A program made the translations under genes and the position numbers. Shown piece after piece: positions 54,621 through 62,428 of a stretch of DNA of 64,000 nt. The notes beneath the pieces are model-generated. The model was not told where the DNA came from, did no database searches, and saw only the letters and a program-made list of their open reading frames with translations. Location of the stretch: the NCBI RefSeq assembly GCF_001956045.1, contig NZ_MRTH01000036.1, positions 21,991 through 85,990 of the forward strand, given 5' to 3'. Numbering within the stretch: the stretch's first letter is position 1; every line of letters starts with the position of its first letter. The DNA is from Paenibacillus sp. FSL H7-0331 (GTDB taxonomy: Bacteria; Bacillota; Bacilli; Paenibacillales; NBRC-103111).

Positions 54621-55919
54621 TCATTTAATGGCTTCAGCGGCTGGCTGTACCTTGCGATATCCGTATATTTTTCTCATCATCAGCCAAGCGACAAGCGGTG
54701 AGCTGCCGATAGTGAGCAGCAAAATATTCATCGCGAGCGGAGAGACCGTCACACTGACCACACCAATAAAAACAGCCAATCCACCGATCCGACCCACATT
54801 TAATGACAGCTCACGGAAAATGATATATTCTTCCCGCTTTTTGACACAGTCCGGATCAACACCGATTAAATCAAACACCGAAGAGGTCATAGGAATCGAA
54901 TACAACGGAAAAAACAAGCCGACTCCTACACCAAATATGAGCAGTGTCGTATAGTTGACGCCCCAGAACATAGGAACAATGACCAAGGTCATCATCAGAG
55001 CACCCCATCCCATAGCCGCTGCTCTGTGTTTGTGTTTAAGCAGCTTACCCGTTACCATAAAGCTGATCAGGGCGACTCCCGATGTAATCAATGAAAAGTT
55101 ACCAAGCATCATTTCACTACCTGTGCTTGAGTATACTAGAAGTGCAATCAAGAAGCCGAATACGCCTTCGCGTATGCCCTGGGCAATTAAAGCAAGTGAT
55201 ACGGTGCGCCATACCGTTCCTTTTTTCAACAGACAGCGAGCTGGCAACAGCCACTCGTAATGTCCTTCCGATTTTCTTTTAGTCAAGAAAAAGCTGACCA
55301 CAACCCCCATCAAAAAAATAACGAGTGAAATGGTAAAAATCAACCGATAGCCGCTGCTTGGACTCATTTGCACGATTATAAACCCGGCAATCCACGGAGC
55401 GATCATCCCAGCAACTGAACCAAGTAGTCCGGTCCAGCCATTAAAACGGTCACGGTTATAAGGATCCGTCACTTCAAAATAGACGATATTGAAGGCCAGC
55501 CAGAATAAGCCAGAGGCGGTTCCCAGAATGATTCCCAGCACCCAATAATAATCGACTGCCCTATCCCCCAGCCATAGCACCAGCATGTAAAAGCTTGCCG
55601 AAACAGCCACGCCGAGGCGAAGGCAGTTCATTTTATTATGCTCCTTTACCCAAACACCGGCAGCCCAAAATACGATCGCCATGGCTATGTAGTTAATCAG
55701 GGCATACCATCCAATTATCGTATAATCATGACTGGCTTTCCATAAATAAACGTTAACGAACGTTCCCGACAGCGCAGTACCCGCTGCAAATAAGCCGTGA
55801 ACAGCCAGCAGCAATCGAACTTGTTTGCCTAATTTACCCGATTGTTCATCATTTGGTGCCAATTGGTTCGTTGGTTCATCGCTCGTAAAGCCCCACGAAG
55901 GTTTAATACCGGATCGCAT
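54621..55919 (-). CDS. Major facilitator superfamily transporter
   Basis: A 432-residue protein with about 12 membrane helices and a soluble N-terminus of about 30 residues. A sequence resembling the MFS loop 2-3 pattern (WVKEHNKMNCLRLG) and ITSGVALISFMVTGKLLKHKHR in the second half are seen. No drug- or sugar-specific motif was recognised. The ATG has AGGTGATG nearby. It is a single-gene unit between two terminators; substrate unknown. Confidence 0.8.
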   Translation of the reverse strand: MRSGIKPSWGFTSDEPTNQLAPNDEQSGKLGKQVRLLLAVHGLFAAGTALSGTFVNVYLWKASHDYTIIGWYALINYIAMAIVFWAAGVWVKEHNKMNCLRLGVAVSASFYMLVLWLGDRAVDYYWVLGIILGTASGLFWLAFNIVYFEVTDPYNRDRFNGWTGLLGSVAGMIAPWIAGFIIVQMSPSSGYRLIFTISLVIFLMGVVVSFFLTKRKSEGHYEWLLPARCLLKKGTVWRTVSLALIAQGIREGVFGFLIALLVYSSTGSEMMLGNFSLITSGVALISFMVTGKLLKHKHRAAAMGWGALMMTLVIVPMFWGVNYTTLLIFGVGVGLFFPLYSIPMTSSVFDLIGVDPDCVKKREEYIIFRELSLNVGRIGGLAVFIGVVSVTVSPLAMNILLLTIGSSPLVAWLMMRKIYGYRKVQPAAEAIK

Positions 55920-55986
55920 GTTTCATCACCTGCAAGATAAGAATAGAAAGTCCTTTCTACTCTTCCCTATCCTGCTGTCTTTACTC

Positions 55987-56032
55987 AAAAAAAAGACAGT
56001 CCTGCGCGGCAAGCCAATGCGCAGGACGTCTC
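55987..56032 (-). terminator. Terminator of the pspA operon
   Basis: GTCCTGCGC and GCGCAGGAC arms with a run of eight T on the minus strand, following the zinc-ribbon gene. Confidence 0.88.
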
Positions 56033-56052
56033 TCTTGTGCTAAACGGTTTGT

Positions 56053-56592
56053 TTATTTGTTGTTCTTTAGTAACTCAATCATCGCTAAACGGTCTTCATC
56101 ATCCAGCGCATGTTCAATTTTAAAGCATGACGGACATACGTACATTTTGGATGTGTGCACCGCCTTTAACAAAGGCTGATTGAGACCCACAGGAACTGCC
56201 GGTACGAAACCTGATTCCAATGTGCGAGTTCCTGCAAATAGCATAAAGCTATGGCAGTTTGAGCATTCAGGTACTTCGATTTGCGTATCCAGCACTCGCT
56301 GCACGCCTTCTTCGTATTCATCTGGACCCTCAGGCTCTTCGTCATCATAATCATCCAACAGATCGGTGTCCTCTACCGTATCCTCATCTTCTACATCATG
56401 CTCTTCATCGTGATCTTCTTCATCGTCTTCTTCGAGGTCTGATTCTTGTCCAGGCTGACTGGCAGACAACTTCAGGCTGCGGTAATCGCCCAAATCGTTG
56501 TAGCAGTGCGGACAAGCTTCCTCCGGACCAATCTCAGGGTCCCATACGATCTCCGTTTGGCACCACGGACATATATGATCATGCGTTTGCAA
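56053..56592 (-). CDS. Acidic zinc-ribbon protein
   Basis: A 179-residue protein with two zinc-ribbon halves. The first has CPWC and CPHC near the N-terminus (residues 8-36), the second CSNC and CPSC (about 110-155). They are joined by a very acidic stretch of about 50 residues (EEDDEEDHDEEHD...). No enzyme motif. The start is TTG with GGAGG 8 nt upstream. Last gene of the pspA operon. It could be an adaptor that binds the PspA scaffold or a nucleic acid; no family function is known to me. Confidence 0.72.
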   Translation of the reverse strand: MQTHDHICPWCQTEIVWDPEIGPEEACPHCYNDLGDYRSLKLSASQPGQESDLEEDDEEDHDEEHDVEDEDTVEDTDLLDDYDDEEPEGPDEYEEGVQRVLDTQIEVPECSNCHSFMLFAGTRTLESGFVPAVPVGLNQPLLKAVHTSKMYVCPSCFKIEHALDDEDRLAMIELLKNNK

Positions 56593-56621
56593 CGTGTATT
56601 CCTCCGATTTCCTTAGCGCTG

Positions 56622-56705
56622 TTAAGCAAAATTAATAAAATAATAGACGCCTGCTCCTACGAAAACAAGCGCCAATATAAGCAATGTACCCCATAAATAT
56701 TTCAT
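56622..56705 (-). CDS. 27-residue single-span membrane peptide
   Basis: An ATG with AGGAGG 6-7 nt upstream opens a frame of 27 codons ending TAA. The peptide has a short polar start (MKYLWG) and one hydrophobic helix (TLLILALVFVGAGVYYF), ending NFA. It lies between the DUF350 and zinc-ribbon genes with gaps of about 30 bp on each side, so it is a member of the operon. Strong ribosome site, in-operon position and membrane-helix composition together argue that it is a real micro-protein. Confidence 0.7.
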   Translation of the reverse strand: MKYLWGTLLILALVFVGAGVYYFINFA

Positions 56706-56734
56706 GTCAAGCCTCCTGAATCCTTACCCTACCC

Positions 56735-57133
56735 TTAAGAAACACTTGCACCGATCACATATGAAATTCCAATCGAAATGATCATAGACAGCAGACCGAC
56801 CGCCTTGTTGTCCTTCTTGATTTCCTCATCAATCTTAAAATAAGGCGTTAAAAATTGAAAAATGAAGTATGCAGCCATCAACAGAACAAAGCCGTACCCC
56901 GCCCAAATCAACGATTGAAGCACCGAGTCATTATTGAGAATGGAAAATCGAAATAAATTGCAAATCCCGAATATTTTCCCCCCTGTTGCCATCGCTACAG
57001 AGACATTGCCCTTTTTGATTTCTTCCCAATCGTTGTATCTGGTAACCAATTCAAATATAGCGACAAATACGATTAAGGCGACAACCGCCACAGAAAAAAA
57101 AGCCAACGTTTCAATATACGGATTCGATAACAT
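56735..57133 (-). CDS. DUF350 family membrane protein (YjfL-like)
   Basis: A 132-residue protein with four predicted helices, matching the DUF350/YjfL family often encoded beside PspA homologues. Seen: the polar loop RYNDWEEIKKGNVSVAMATGGKIFG, conserved in the family, and DEEIKKDNKAVGLLSMIISIGISYVIGA. The ATG at 57133 is chosen for AGAGGTGG 5-6 nt upstream and gives the usual family length; earlier GTG/ATG codons are possible. Function unknown; envelope-stress context. Confidence 0.82.
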   Translation of the reverse strand: MLSNPYIETLAFFSVAVVALIVFVAIFELVTRYNDWEEIKKGNVSVAMATGGKIFGICNLFRFSILNNDSVLQSLIWAGYGFVLLMAAYFIFQFLTPYFKIDEEIKKDNKAVGLLSMIISIGISYVIGASVS

Positions 57134-57233
57134 AACATCCACCTCTTCATTCATCATAACATAATACCTCACCCTCTTGAACAGCTTTTTGGTTTAAGCA
57201 AGGTAGGGAGTCTCGTATCTAACCATCATTGAA

Positions 57234-57266
57234 GAGACTGGGGCCACACGCCCCAGTCTCCTTTTT
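57234..57266. terminator. Strong hairpin between pspA and the DUF350 gene
   Basis: GAGACTGGGGC and GCCCCAGTCTC form an 11-bp stem. The T run lies on the plus side, so on the operon strand it may act as attenuator or mRNA-stabilising stem rather than full terminator. Confidence 0.6.
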
Positions 57267-57277
57267 AGTTTCTATGA

Positions 57278-57955
57278 TCAGGATTGTTTCTTAGCCTGCA
57301 TTCTCGCTCTTAATTCTGCGAGATCGTCATCAACACCACTGCTTTTTTCCAATTTGTTCAGTTCATCATCCAGGCTGCGATTACCGGAGCGAAGTTCATT
57401 GCTGGCCTCTGCTTCAGCCTCCATCTGCAATACTTTCTCAGACATCCGGTCAAAACCTCTGGAAGCATTGTCGGTACCAAAACCTGACATCGCCTGATTG
57501 ATTTGTTTTTGTGCTTTTGCTGCTTCTGCACGAGCAATGAGCAGGTCTTTCTTATTTTTCATTTTATTAAATTCATCTTTCATTTCACTCAGCTGACTGC
57601 GCAGACGATCCGCATTTTCTTTAGACACGTCAAACTGTTTTTTCATTTCGTCATAACGAATTTGCTGTTCTTTCTTATCCTGCAGCGCGCGGCGAGCTAA
57701 ATCCTCATTGTCCTGCTCCAGAGCTCTCATTGCCTGTGCATCACGTTTGGCTACCATTTCTTCGGCTTCCTCAACCTGCTGCTTGAATTTCTTTTCTACC
57801 GCGATCTGCTTGGCTACAGCAACCTCGGCCTCATTAATATCCTGTTCCATATCGCGCAAAAATTGGGTAAGCATTTTAACCGGGTCTTCCGCTTTGTCCA
57901 ACAAATCATTGATTGAAGCCATTGTCATGTCACGAAATCTTTTAAAAATCCCCAT
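57278..57955 (-). CDS. pspA: PspA/IM30 family phage-shock protein
   Basis: A 225-residue, almost entirely helical coiled-coil protein. It starts with the amphipathic membrane-binding helix IFKRFRDMTMASINDLLDKAEDPVKML, followed by the ESCRT-III-like hairpin helices. PspA polymers coat damaged membrane and keep the proton-motive force. The ATG follows GGGAGG. A SigW-like promoter lies about 75 bp upstream. First gene of pspA-DUF350-small peptide-zinc ribbon. Confidence 0.94.
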   Translation of the reverse strand: MGIFKRFRDMTMASINDLLDKAEDPVKMLTQFLRDMEQDINEAEVAVAKQIAVEKKFKQQVEEAEEMVAKRDAQAMRALEQDNEDLARRALQDKKEQQIRYDEMKKQFDVSKENADRLRSQLSEMKDEFNKMKNKKDLLIARAEAAKAQKQINQAMSGFGTDNASRGFDRMSEKVLQMEAEAEASNELRSGNRSLDDELNKLEKSSGVDDDLAELRARMQAKKQS

Positions 57956-58032
57956 TAGTAAATTCCTCCCATAGTTTCATTTCTTTATAATTGTATAGCT
58001 GTTACTCAGATTCATTGTTGCTCACTCTTATA

Positions 58033-58060
58033 CATACGGATTAAATGGAAAGTCGTTTCA
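58033..58060 (-). promoter_or_regulatory. SigW-like ECF promoter of the pspA operon
   Basis: TGAAAC (58055-58060), exactly 16 bp, then CGTATG (58033-58038) on the minus strand. These match the SigW-type -35 TGAAAC and -10 CGTAT with the right spacing. In B. subtilis the pspA gene is in the SigW regulon, which agrees. Confidence 0.75.
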
Positions 58061-58081
58061 TTTGCTGTCAAAAATATTATA

Positions 58082-60460
58082 CTATTTTAACTCAGCTACC
58101 GTCACTCCTGTACCGCCCTCGTTGTAATTTCCGATCCGGTAGCTTTTGACATGCTTATGCTTACGCAAAAATTCAGAAATCCCAGTTCTTAAAACACCGG
58201 TGCCTTTGCCGTGAATGATATAGACATTTCCGAAATTCGCCAAATAGGATTCATCCAGAAAACGGTCAACCTCAATAATTGCATCCTCCAAATTGGAGCC
58301 GCGCAGATCAAGCTCCATCCGTACATTTTCGTCGCGCGTGCGCTTCAGACTGGCTGCTAACTGATGCTGCTTGGGCGAACCGGAACCTCCGCTCGAGGCG
58401 GACTTCACCAGCTCCAGATCAGCAAGCTGCACCTTCATCTTCATAATGCCCAGTTGAACCGTCGCTTCCTGATCGTTCACGACTTCGACGATTTGTCCCT
58501 TCTGGCGCAAATGAACGACCATAACCTCATCGCCAGCTCCCAGCTTTTCGGGTTTCTTCGCAGCGCTCCGTGCTGCCGCTTTCTTGGATCTGAGCTCGGG
58601 AACGGCTTGATCAAGCTTGCGCTTGGCGTCGCTTAGATGATGATCCTTAACTCCAGACGCCGCTTCACGCTGCATGCGCCTAAGCTCAGTAATGATTTCA
58701 TCCGCTTCGCGTCTGGCCTTGGCTACTGCATCCTGCGCTTCACGCTCAGCCTTCTCAAACATTTTATCACGCTGCTCTTCAAATCGCTGCTGTTGGGCTG
58801 CCAGCTTGTCGCGAATCTCGGCAACCTCGCGGCGCTGCTGCTCGGCGGTTTGCTTTTCAGCCTCAGTGATCAGCCGATTTTCCTCTAGCGTGGCTATCAT
58901 CGATTCAACACGCTGATCTTCTTCGCCCACCTGCCCTCGGGCGTGATCGATAATGGATTTGGCTAATCCCAATCGCTCAGCGATAGCAAATGCGTTACTG
59001 CGACCCGGCACACCGACCAATAGTCGATAGGTAGGGCTAAGGGTCTGAATGTCAAACTCCATACTCGCGTTAATAATGCCCTGACGATCAAAGGCATAGG
59101 CTTTCAATTCACTATAATGCGTTGTGGCTACGATACGACAGCCCATCCGATGTATATATTCCAGCAGTGAAATCGCAAGCGCGGACCCTTCCGCAGGATC
59201 TGTCCCAGCTCCCAACTCATCGAGCAGCACCAGACTTTTCGGAGTCATGTCGCGTAAAATACGGATGATATTGGTCATATGACTGGAGAATGTACTCAGG
59301 TTCTGTTCAATGCTTTGCTCATCACCGATATCTGCATAAATCGCATCAAACACACATAGCTGGCTGCCTTCCTCCGCAGGTACGAATAGACCCGACATGG
59401 CCATTAATGAGAGCAGTCCGATTGTTTTGAGGGATACGGTCTTCCCCCCTGTGTTCGGTCCTGTGACGATGATTGTCGTATAACGGTTACCCAGCTCGAT
59501 ATCCAAAGGTACTACTTTATCCGCCGTAATCAGTGGATGACGCCCACGCTTGATCTTGATAAAGCCGCGGTCATTGAGAATTGGCAGTGTCGCTTTCATT
59601 TCATGGGCCAAACCTGCTTTTGCAAAAATAAAATCAAGCTCTGCAAGCACATCCAGACTGCCCAGCAATTCGTCCGCTACTTCCGCGACTAGAGCCGTCA
59701 ATATTTGCAAAATCTTTTCAATTTCAGCCGTTTCCTTCAGCTTAAGCTCACGCACGCGATTATTCAGCTGCACCACAGCTTCCGGCTCCATAAACAAAGT
59801 GGCTCCAGACGCCGATTGATCGTGAATCATACCGCCAAAATGACTTCTATACTCCTGCTTGACAGGGATGACATAACGATCATTACGGATCGTAACCAAA
59901 TTTTCCTGCAGCATTTTTTGGATGGACGGTGTACGAACCATTTGCTCCAGTCGATCACGGGCACGGGTTTCGCTACTTCTCAGTTCTTGACGGATACGAG
60001 CAAGCTCTGGACTCGCCGAATCCATCACTTGGGCATTATCATCAATACAGAGCTTGATCCGGTCCTCTGTTGATTTGAGTTCGCCTATTCCTTCAGCTAA
60101 TGCAACCAGCAGCGGAGTCAAATATTCCTCCTGCACCTGCTCCAAAAAACGCTTCAGGCGCCGTCCTCCAAAGATCGTGTTGGCCACATCGAACAGCTCT
60201 GCCGGGTTCAGCGTACCTCCAATTCTCGCCCGATGCACGGATTGATGAATGTCGCGAATACCGCCAAATGGCGCACTGCCCTTGAGCCGATTCACATTGA
60301 CTGCTTCGTCCGTTGCCTTCAAACGCTGCTTGACCACTTCGAAGTCACCACTTGGCAGCAGTTCCTCCAATCGCGCCTTGCCCAGACTTGTGGCTGCATG
60401 GTTAGCACACTTATGTATAATGGCTGAAAAATCCAATGTTTTTAAAATTTTGGTATTCAA
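58082..60460 (-). CDS. mutS2: MutS2 endonuclease / ribosome-rescue ATPase
   Basis: A 792-residue MutS2. N-terminal helical core domains, ATPase with Walker A TGPNTGGKTVSLKT (about residue 335) and LVLLDELGAGTDPAEGSAL Walker B, then a long coiled coil with KOW-like linker (GDEVMVVHLRQKGQIVEV) and the C-terminal Smr nuclease domain (LDLRGSNLEDAIIEVDRF, HGKGTGVLR). MutS2 acts in recombination suppression and on collided ribosomes. The start is TTG with AGGA upstream. Usually close to cvpA and zapA; here cvpA follows after three intervening features. Confidence 0.95.
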   Translation of the reverse strand: MNTKILKTLDFSAIIHKCANHAATSLGKARLEELLPSGDFEVVKQRLKATDEAVNVNRLKGSAPFGGIRDIHQSVHRARIGGTLNPAELFDVANTIFGGRRLKRFLEQVQEEYLTPLLVALAEGIGELKSTEDRIKLCIDDNAQVMDSASPELARIRQELRSSETRARDRLEQMVRTPSIQKMLQENLVTIRNDRYVIPVKQEYRSHFGGMIHDQSASGATLFMEPEAVVQLNNRVRELKLKETAEIEKILQILTALVAEVADELLGSLDVLAELDFIFAKAGLAHEMKATLPILNDRGFIKIKRGRHPLITADKVVPLDIELGNRYTTIIVTGPNTGGKTVSLKTIGLLSLMAMSGLFVPAEEGSQLCVFDAIYADIGDEQSIEQNLSTFSSHMTNIIRILRDMTPKSLVLLDELGAGTDPAEGSALAISLLEYIHRMGCRIVATTHYSELKAYAFDRQGIINASMEFDIQTLSPTYRLLVGVPGRSNAFAIAERLGLAKSIIDHARGQVGEEDQRVESMIATLEENRLITEAEKQTAEQQRREVAEIRDKLAAQQQRFEEQRDKMFEKAEREAQDAVAKARREADEIITELRRMQREAASGVKDHHLSDAKRKLDQAVPELRSKKAAARSAAKKPEKLGAGDEVMVVHLRQKGQIVEVVNDQEATVQLGIMKMKVQLADLELVKSASSGGSGSPKQHQLAASLKRTRDENVRMELDLRGSNLEDAIIEVDRFLDESYLANFGNVYIIHGKGTGVLRTGISEFLRKHKHVKSYRIGNYNEGGTGVTVAELK

Positions 60461-60659
60461 TCTGTGTTCCTGCCTTTCCTTCCCCTTACATACACTTCCT
60501 AATTATAGTATATCCAAAACCATTATGATTAGCGAATTTTTAGCTATATCCAATCTTGCCTGCTTTCTCCTTCAGCTGCCCATATAATGCCGCTCATAAA
60601 CAGAGTGTGCAAAGAAAATAATAAGTTTTGCACCGAGAAGCTTAAGCAGGATGGCATCA

Positions 60660-60749
60660 AGTTTTCACTGAAAATCAGTATGCTTGTGTAGCTGGTTTTC
60701 TTCGAAAACTCATCAGTATTGCTTACGTAGTCAGTTTTCTGCGAAAACT
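60660..60749 (+). repeat. Tandem pre-Shine-Dalgarno inverted repeat, copy D (three units)
   Basis: Hairpins at 60660-60676, 60695-60710 and 60733-60749; the last two are clean (GTTTTCTTCGAAAAC, AGTTTTCTGCGAAAACT) and the spacing is 34 and 39 bp. GCTTACGTAG precedes the last unit. The last hairpin ends 2 nt before TAAGGAGG. The rest of the 60461-60767 gap holds no supported gene. Confidence 0.75.
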
Positions 60750-60767
60750 CTAAGGAGGTGACGATCG

Positions 60768-61136
60768 ATGCATTTGCTTGGACATCTAGTCAGATTCGTT
60801 GTATCTGCTTTGGTGCTGATGGTGGTAAGCTTTATCGTTCCGGCTTTTGAAGTGGGCGGCTTCTGGAGTGCATTTTTCTTAGCGCTGGTTATCGCAGTTG
60901 CTGCTTGGGTGATTGAAGGTGCATTTGGTAAAACCATCACTCCCTTTGGCCGCGGGATCGTAGGTTTTATCACAAGCGCACTGATTATCTGGGTAGCACA
61001 ATTCGTCGTCAGCGGTGTTACAACAAGTATCATCGGTGCCATCTTGGCAGCCTTGGTTATCGGTATTATCGACTTGTTTATTCCTGTTAAAACTCCATTT
61101 GAGCAAGGTCTCAGTGGACGTGAAAAAGGTAGATAA
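60768..61136 (+). CDS. YvlD/phage-holin-4 superfamily membrane protein
   Basis: A 122-residue protein with four hydrophobic helices (LVRFVVSALVLMVVSFIVP, FFLALVIAVAAWVIEGAFG, GIVGFITSALIIWVAQFVVSG, IIGAILAALVIGIIDLFIP). The pattern is that of the YvlD family, classed with holin-like superfamily IV but cellular, not phage. In B. subtilis yvlD lies in the SigW cell-envelope regulon. The ATG follows TAAGGAGG. It is preceded by three copies of the inverted repeat and followed by a terminator, so it is a single-gene unit. Confidence 0.85.
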   Translation: MHLLGHLVRFVVSALVLMVVSFIVPAFEVGGFWSAFFLALVIAVAAWVIEGAFGKTITPFGRGIVGFITSALIIWVAQFVVSGVTTSIIGAILAALVIGIIDLFIPVKTPFEQGLSGREKGR

Positions 61137-61157
61137 TACTTTGGAAACCAGCCACAT

Positions 61158-61204
61158 AGAAAGGTCAGTCTTGAAGGCGAAAGCCCCTGACTGATCTTTT
61201 CTAT
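61158..61204 (+). terminator. Terminator after the YvlD-like gene
   Basis: AGAAAGGTCAGTC pairs with GACTGATCTTTTCT, with an inner GGCGAAAGCC stem. Confidence 0.75.
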
Positions 61205-61348
61205 GATTTGAATCACATTTTGAAACATACATACAAAATCATCACGATTCTGACAAAGCTTTGTCAAGGTTTCGTCACTGCAATAATTTTCTATATGAGG
61301 TATGATAGCTCAGAAGACAACATTATACTATTTTTTGGAGGGATTCTT

Positions 61349-61750
61349 ATGAAAAAGATTACTGTACTGGCATTGTCCATTTGTTTAATTTTTGCTCTGG
61401 CTGCATGCGGTCAAAAAGAAGCTGCTAAAACCCCGGCTGCAACAACAGGCTCTACACCAAACGCTTCGGCTCCCGCTGCTTCAGGCGCACAGCAAGTCAA
61501 GTTAACAGCAAGCAACTTTAAATTTGATCAAGCTGAATACAAAGTAAAAGCAGGACAAGACGTTGCTGTCACTTTGGAAAACAAAGAAGGCTTGCACGGT
61601 GTATCTATTGACGCTTTTAAAGTGAAGCTGGATGGAACTACAAAAACAGCAACTTTCAAACCAGACAAAGCCGGTACTTATGACATCGTATGCAGCATTC
61701 CTTGCGGTTCCGGTCATATGACAATGAAATCCAAGTTAATTGTAGAATAA
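61349..61750 (+). CDS. Stand-alone CuA-type cupredoxin lipoprotein
   Basis: A 133-residue lipoprotein with lipobox ALAAC (C20), a Pro/Ala/Ser linker and one cupredoxin domain. The metal set is that of the binuclear CuA centre of cytochrome oxidase subunit II: H83 (GLHGV), then C115-x3-C119-x3-H123-x2-M126. No transmembrane anchors or other oxidase subunits are present. Could be an electron shuttle, a copper chaperone for CuA assembly, or a copper sensor. The ATG at 61349 follows GGAGGG; an ORF open further upstream is not used. Confidence 0.82.
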   Translation: MKKITVLALSICLIFALAACGQKEAAKTPAATTGSTPNASAPAASGAQQVKLTASNFKFDQAEYKVKAGQDVAVTLENKEGLHGVSIDAFKVKLDGTTKTATFKPDKAGTYDIVCSIPCGSGHMTMKSKLIVE

Positions 61751-61763
61751 TACCTTGCAATAG

Positions 61764-61822
61764 AAAATAAAGAGTCTGTCTCATTAGTAGCAAACGCTAC
61801 TTAGGGACAGACTCTTTATTTT
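61764..61822. terminator. Bidirectional terminator between the CuA lipoprotein gene and cvpA
   Basis: AAAATAAAGAGTCTGTC and GACAGACTCTTTATTTT arms, over 16 bp of perfect pairing, with an inner stem AGTAGC/GCTACT. Confidence 0.92.
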
Positions 61823-61863
61823 ATAAGGTCAACCAAAGATTAATAGCTGGCCTTTGTGTGTGA

Positions 61864-62415
61864 CTATGTTGATTTGGGTTTACTGTTCCACAACTCCTGA
61901 AGCTTATCACTGACGGATGGCAGTGCACTTAAGAAATAAGGAGCAGTCGTTGAATCTTTGAGCAGACGCTGTGTTGTATCATTAGGTATCACCGTCATCA
62001 CCTGAATGGCAACCACTACAATGATTCCAGCCTCAGCCAGCCCGAGTATTGCCCCTGCTAATTGATTGATGGTTTTGATCCCTGGTGTCAATGTAATCCA
62101 ATGCAAAATTTTGCCTACGATGCTCAAAACAATTTTTACACCAAATAGCAGCAATCCAAAAGCAATTGCATTGGACACGTATGTATCCAAATGCAGTCCT
62201 TTTATAAAAAAATCATACTTGGTGGTGGCCTCGGTGTTCAGTGTAGCAAACCATCCCACAAGCCATAATGCCACATCCTTATAAAATGTAAATGCAACCA
62301 TATAAGCAATAAAAAGTCCTACGATAGACACCAATTGGCTAACAAAACCTCGGTAATAACCTAATATCAACCCTGACAGAATCAGCACAACGGCTGCCCA
62401 ATCCAATCCGTTCAT
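61864..62415 (-). CDS. cvpA: CvpA family membrane protein
   Basis: A 183-residue protein with four to five helices of the CvpA (colicin V production) family: N-terminal GLDWAAVVLILSGLILGYYRGFVSQLVS and IGLFIAYMVAF, and a C-terminal helix GAILGLAEAGIIVVVAIQV. In Bacillota it is typically beside mutS2, as here. It lies 13 bp after the coiled-coil gene, so it is co-transcribed. Function in envelope homeostasis is not defined. Confidence 0.88.
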   Translation of the reverse strand: MNGLDWAAVVLILSGLILGYYRGFVSQLVSIVGLFIAYMVAFTFYKDVALWLVGWFATLNTEATTKYDFFIKGLHLDTYVSNAIAFGLLLFGVKIVLSIVGKILHWITLTPGIKTINQLAGAILGLAEAGIIVVVAIQVMTVIPNDTTQRLLKDSTTAPYFLSALPSVSDKLQELWNSKPKST

Positions 62416-62428
62416 AGCTAATCCCCGC

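Noticed and set aside
60768..61136. Prophage remnant suggested by the holin-like protein
   Set aside because: The protein fits the cellular YvlD family; no integrase, lysin, terminase or structural genes are near.
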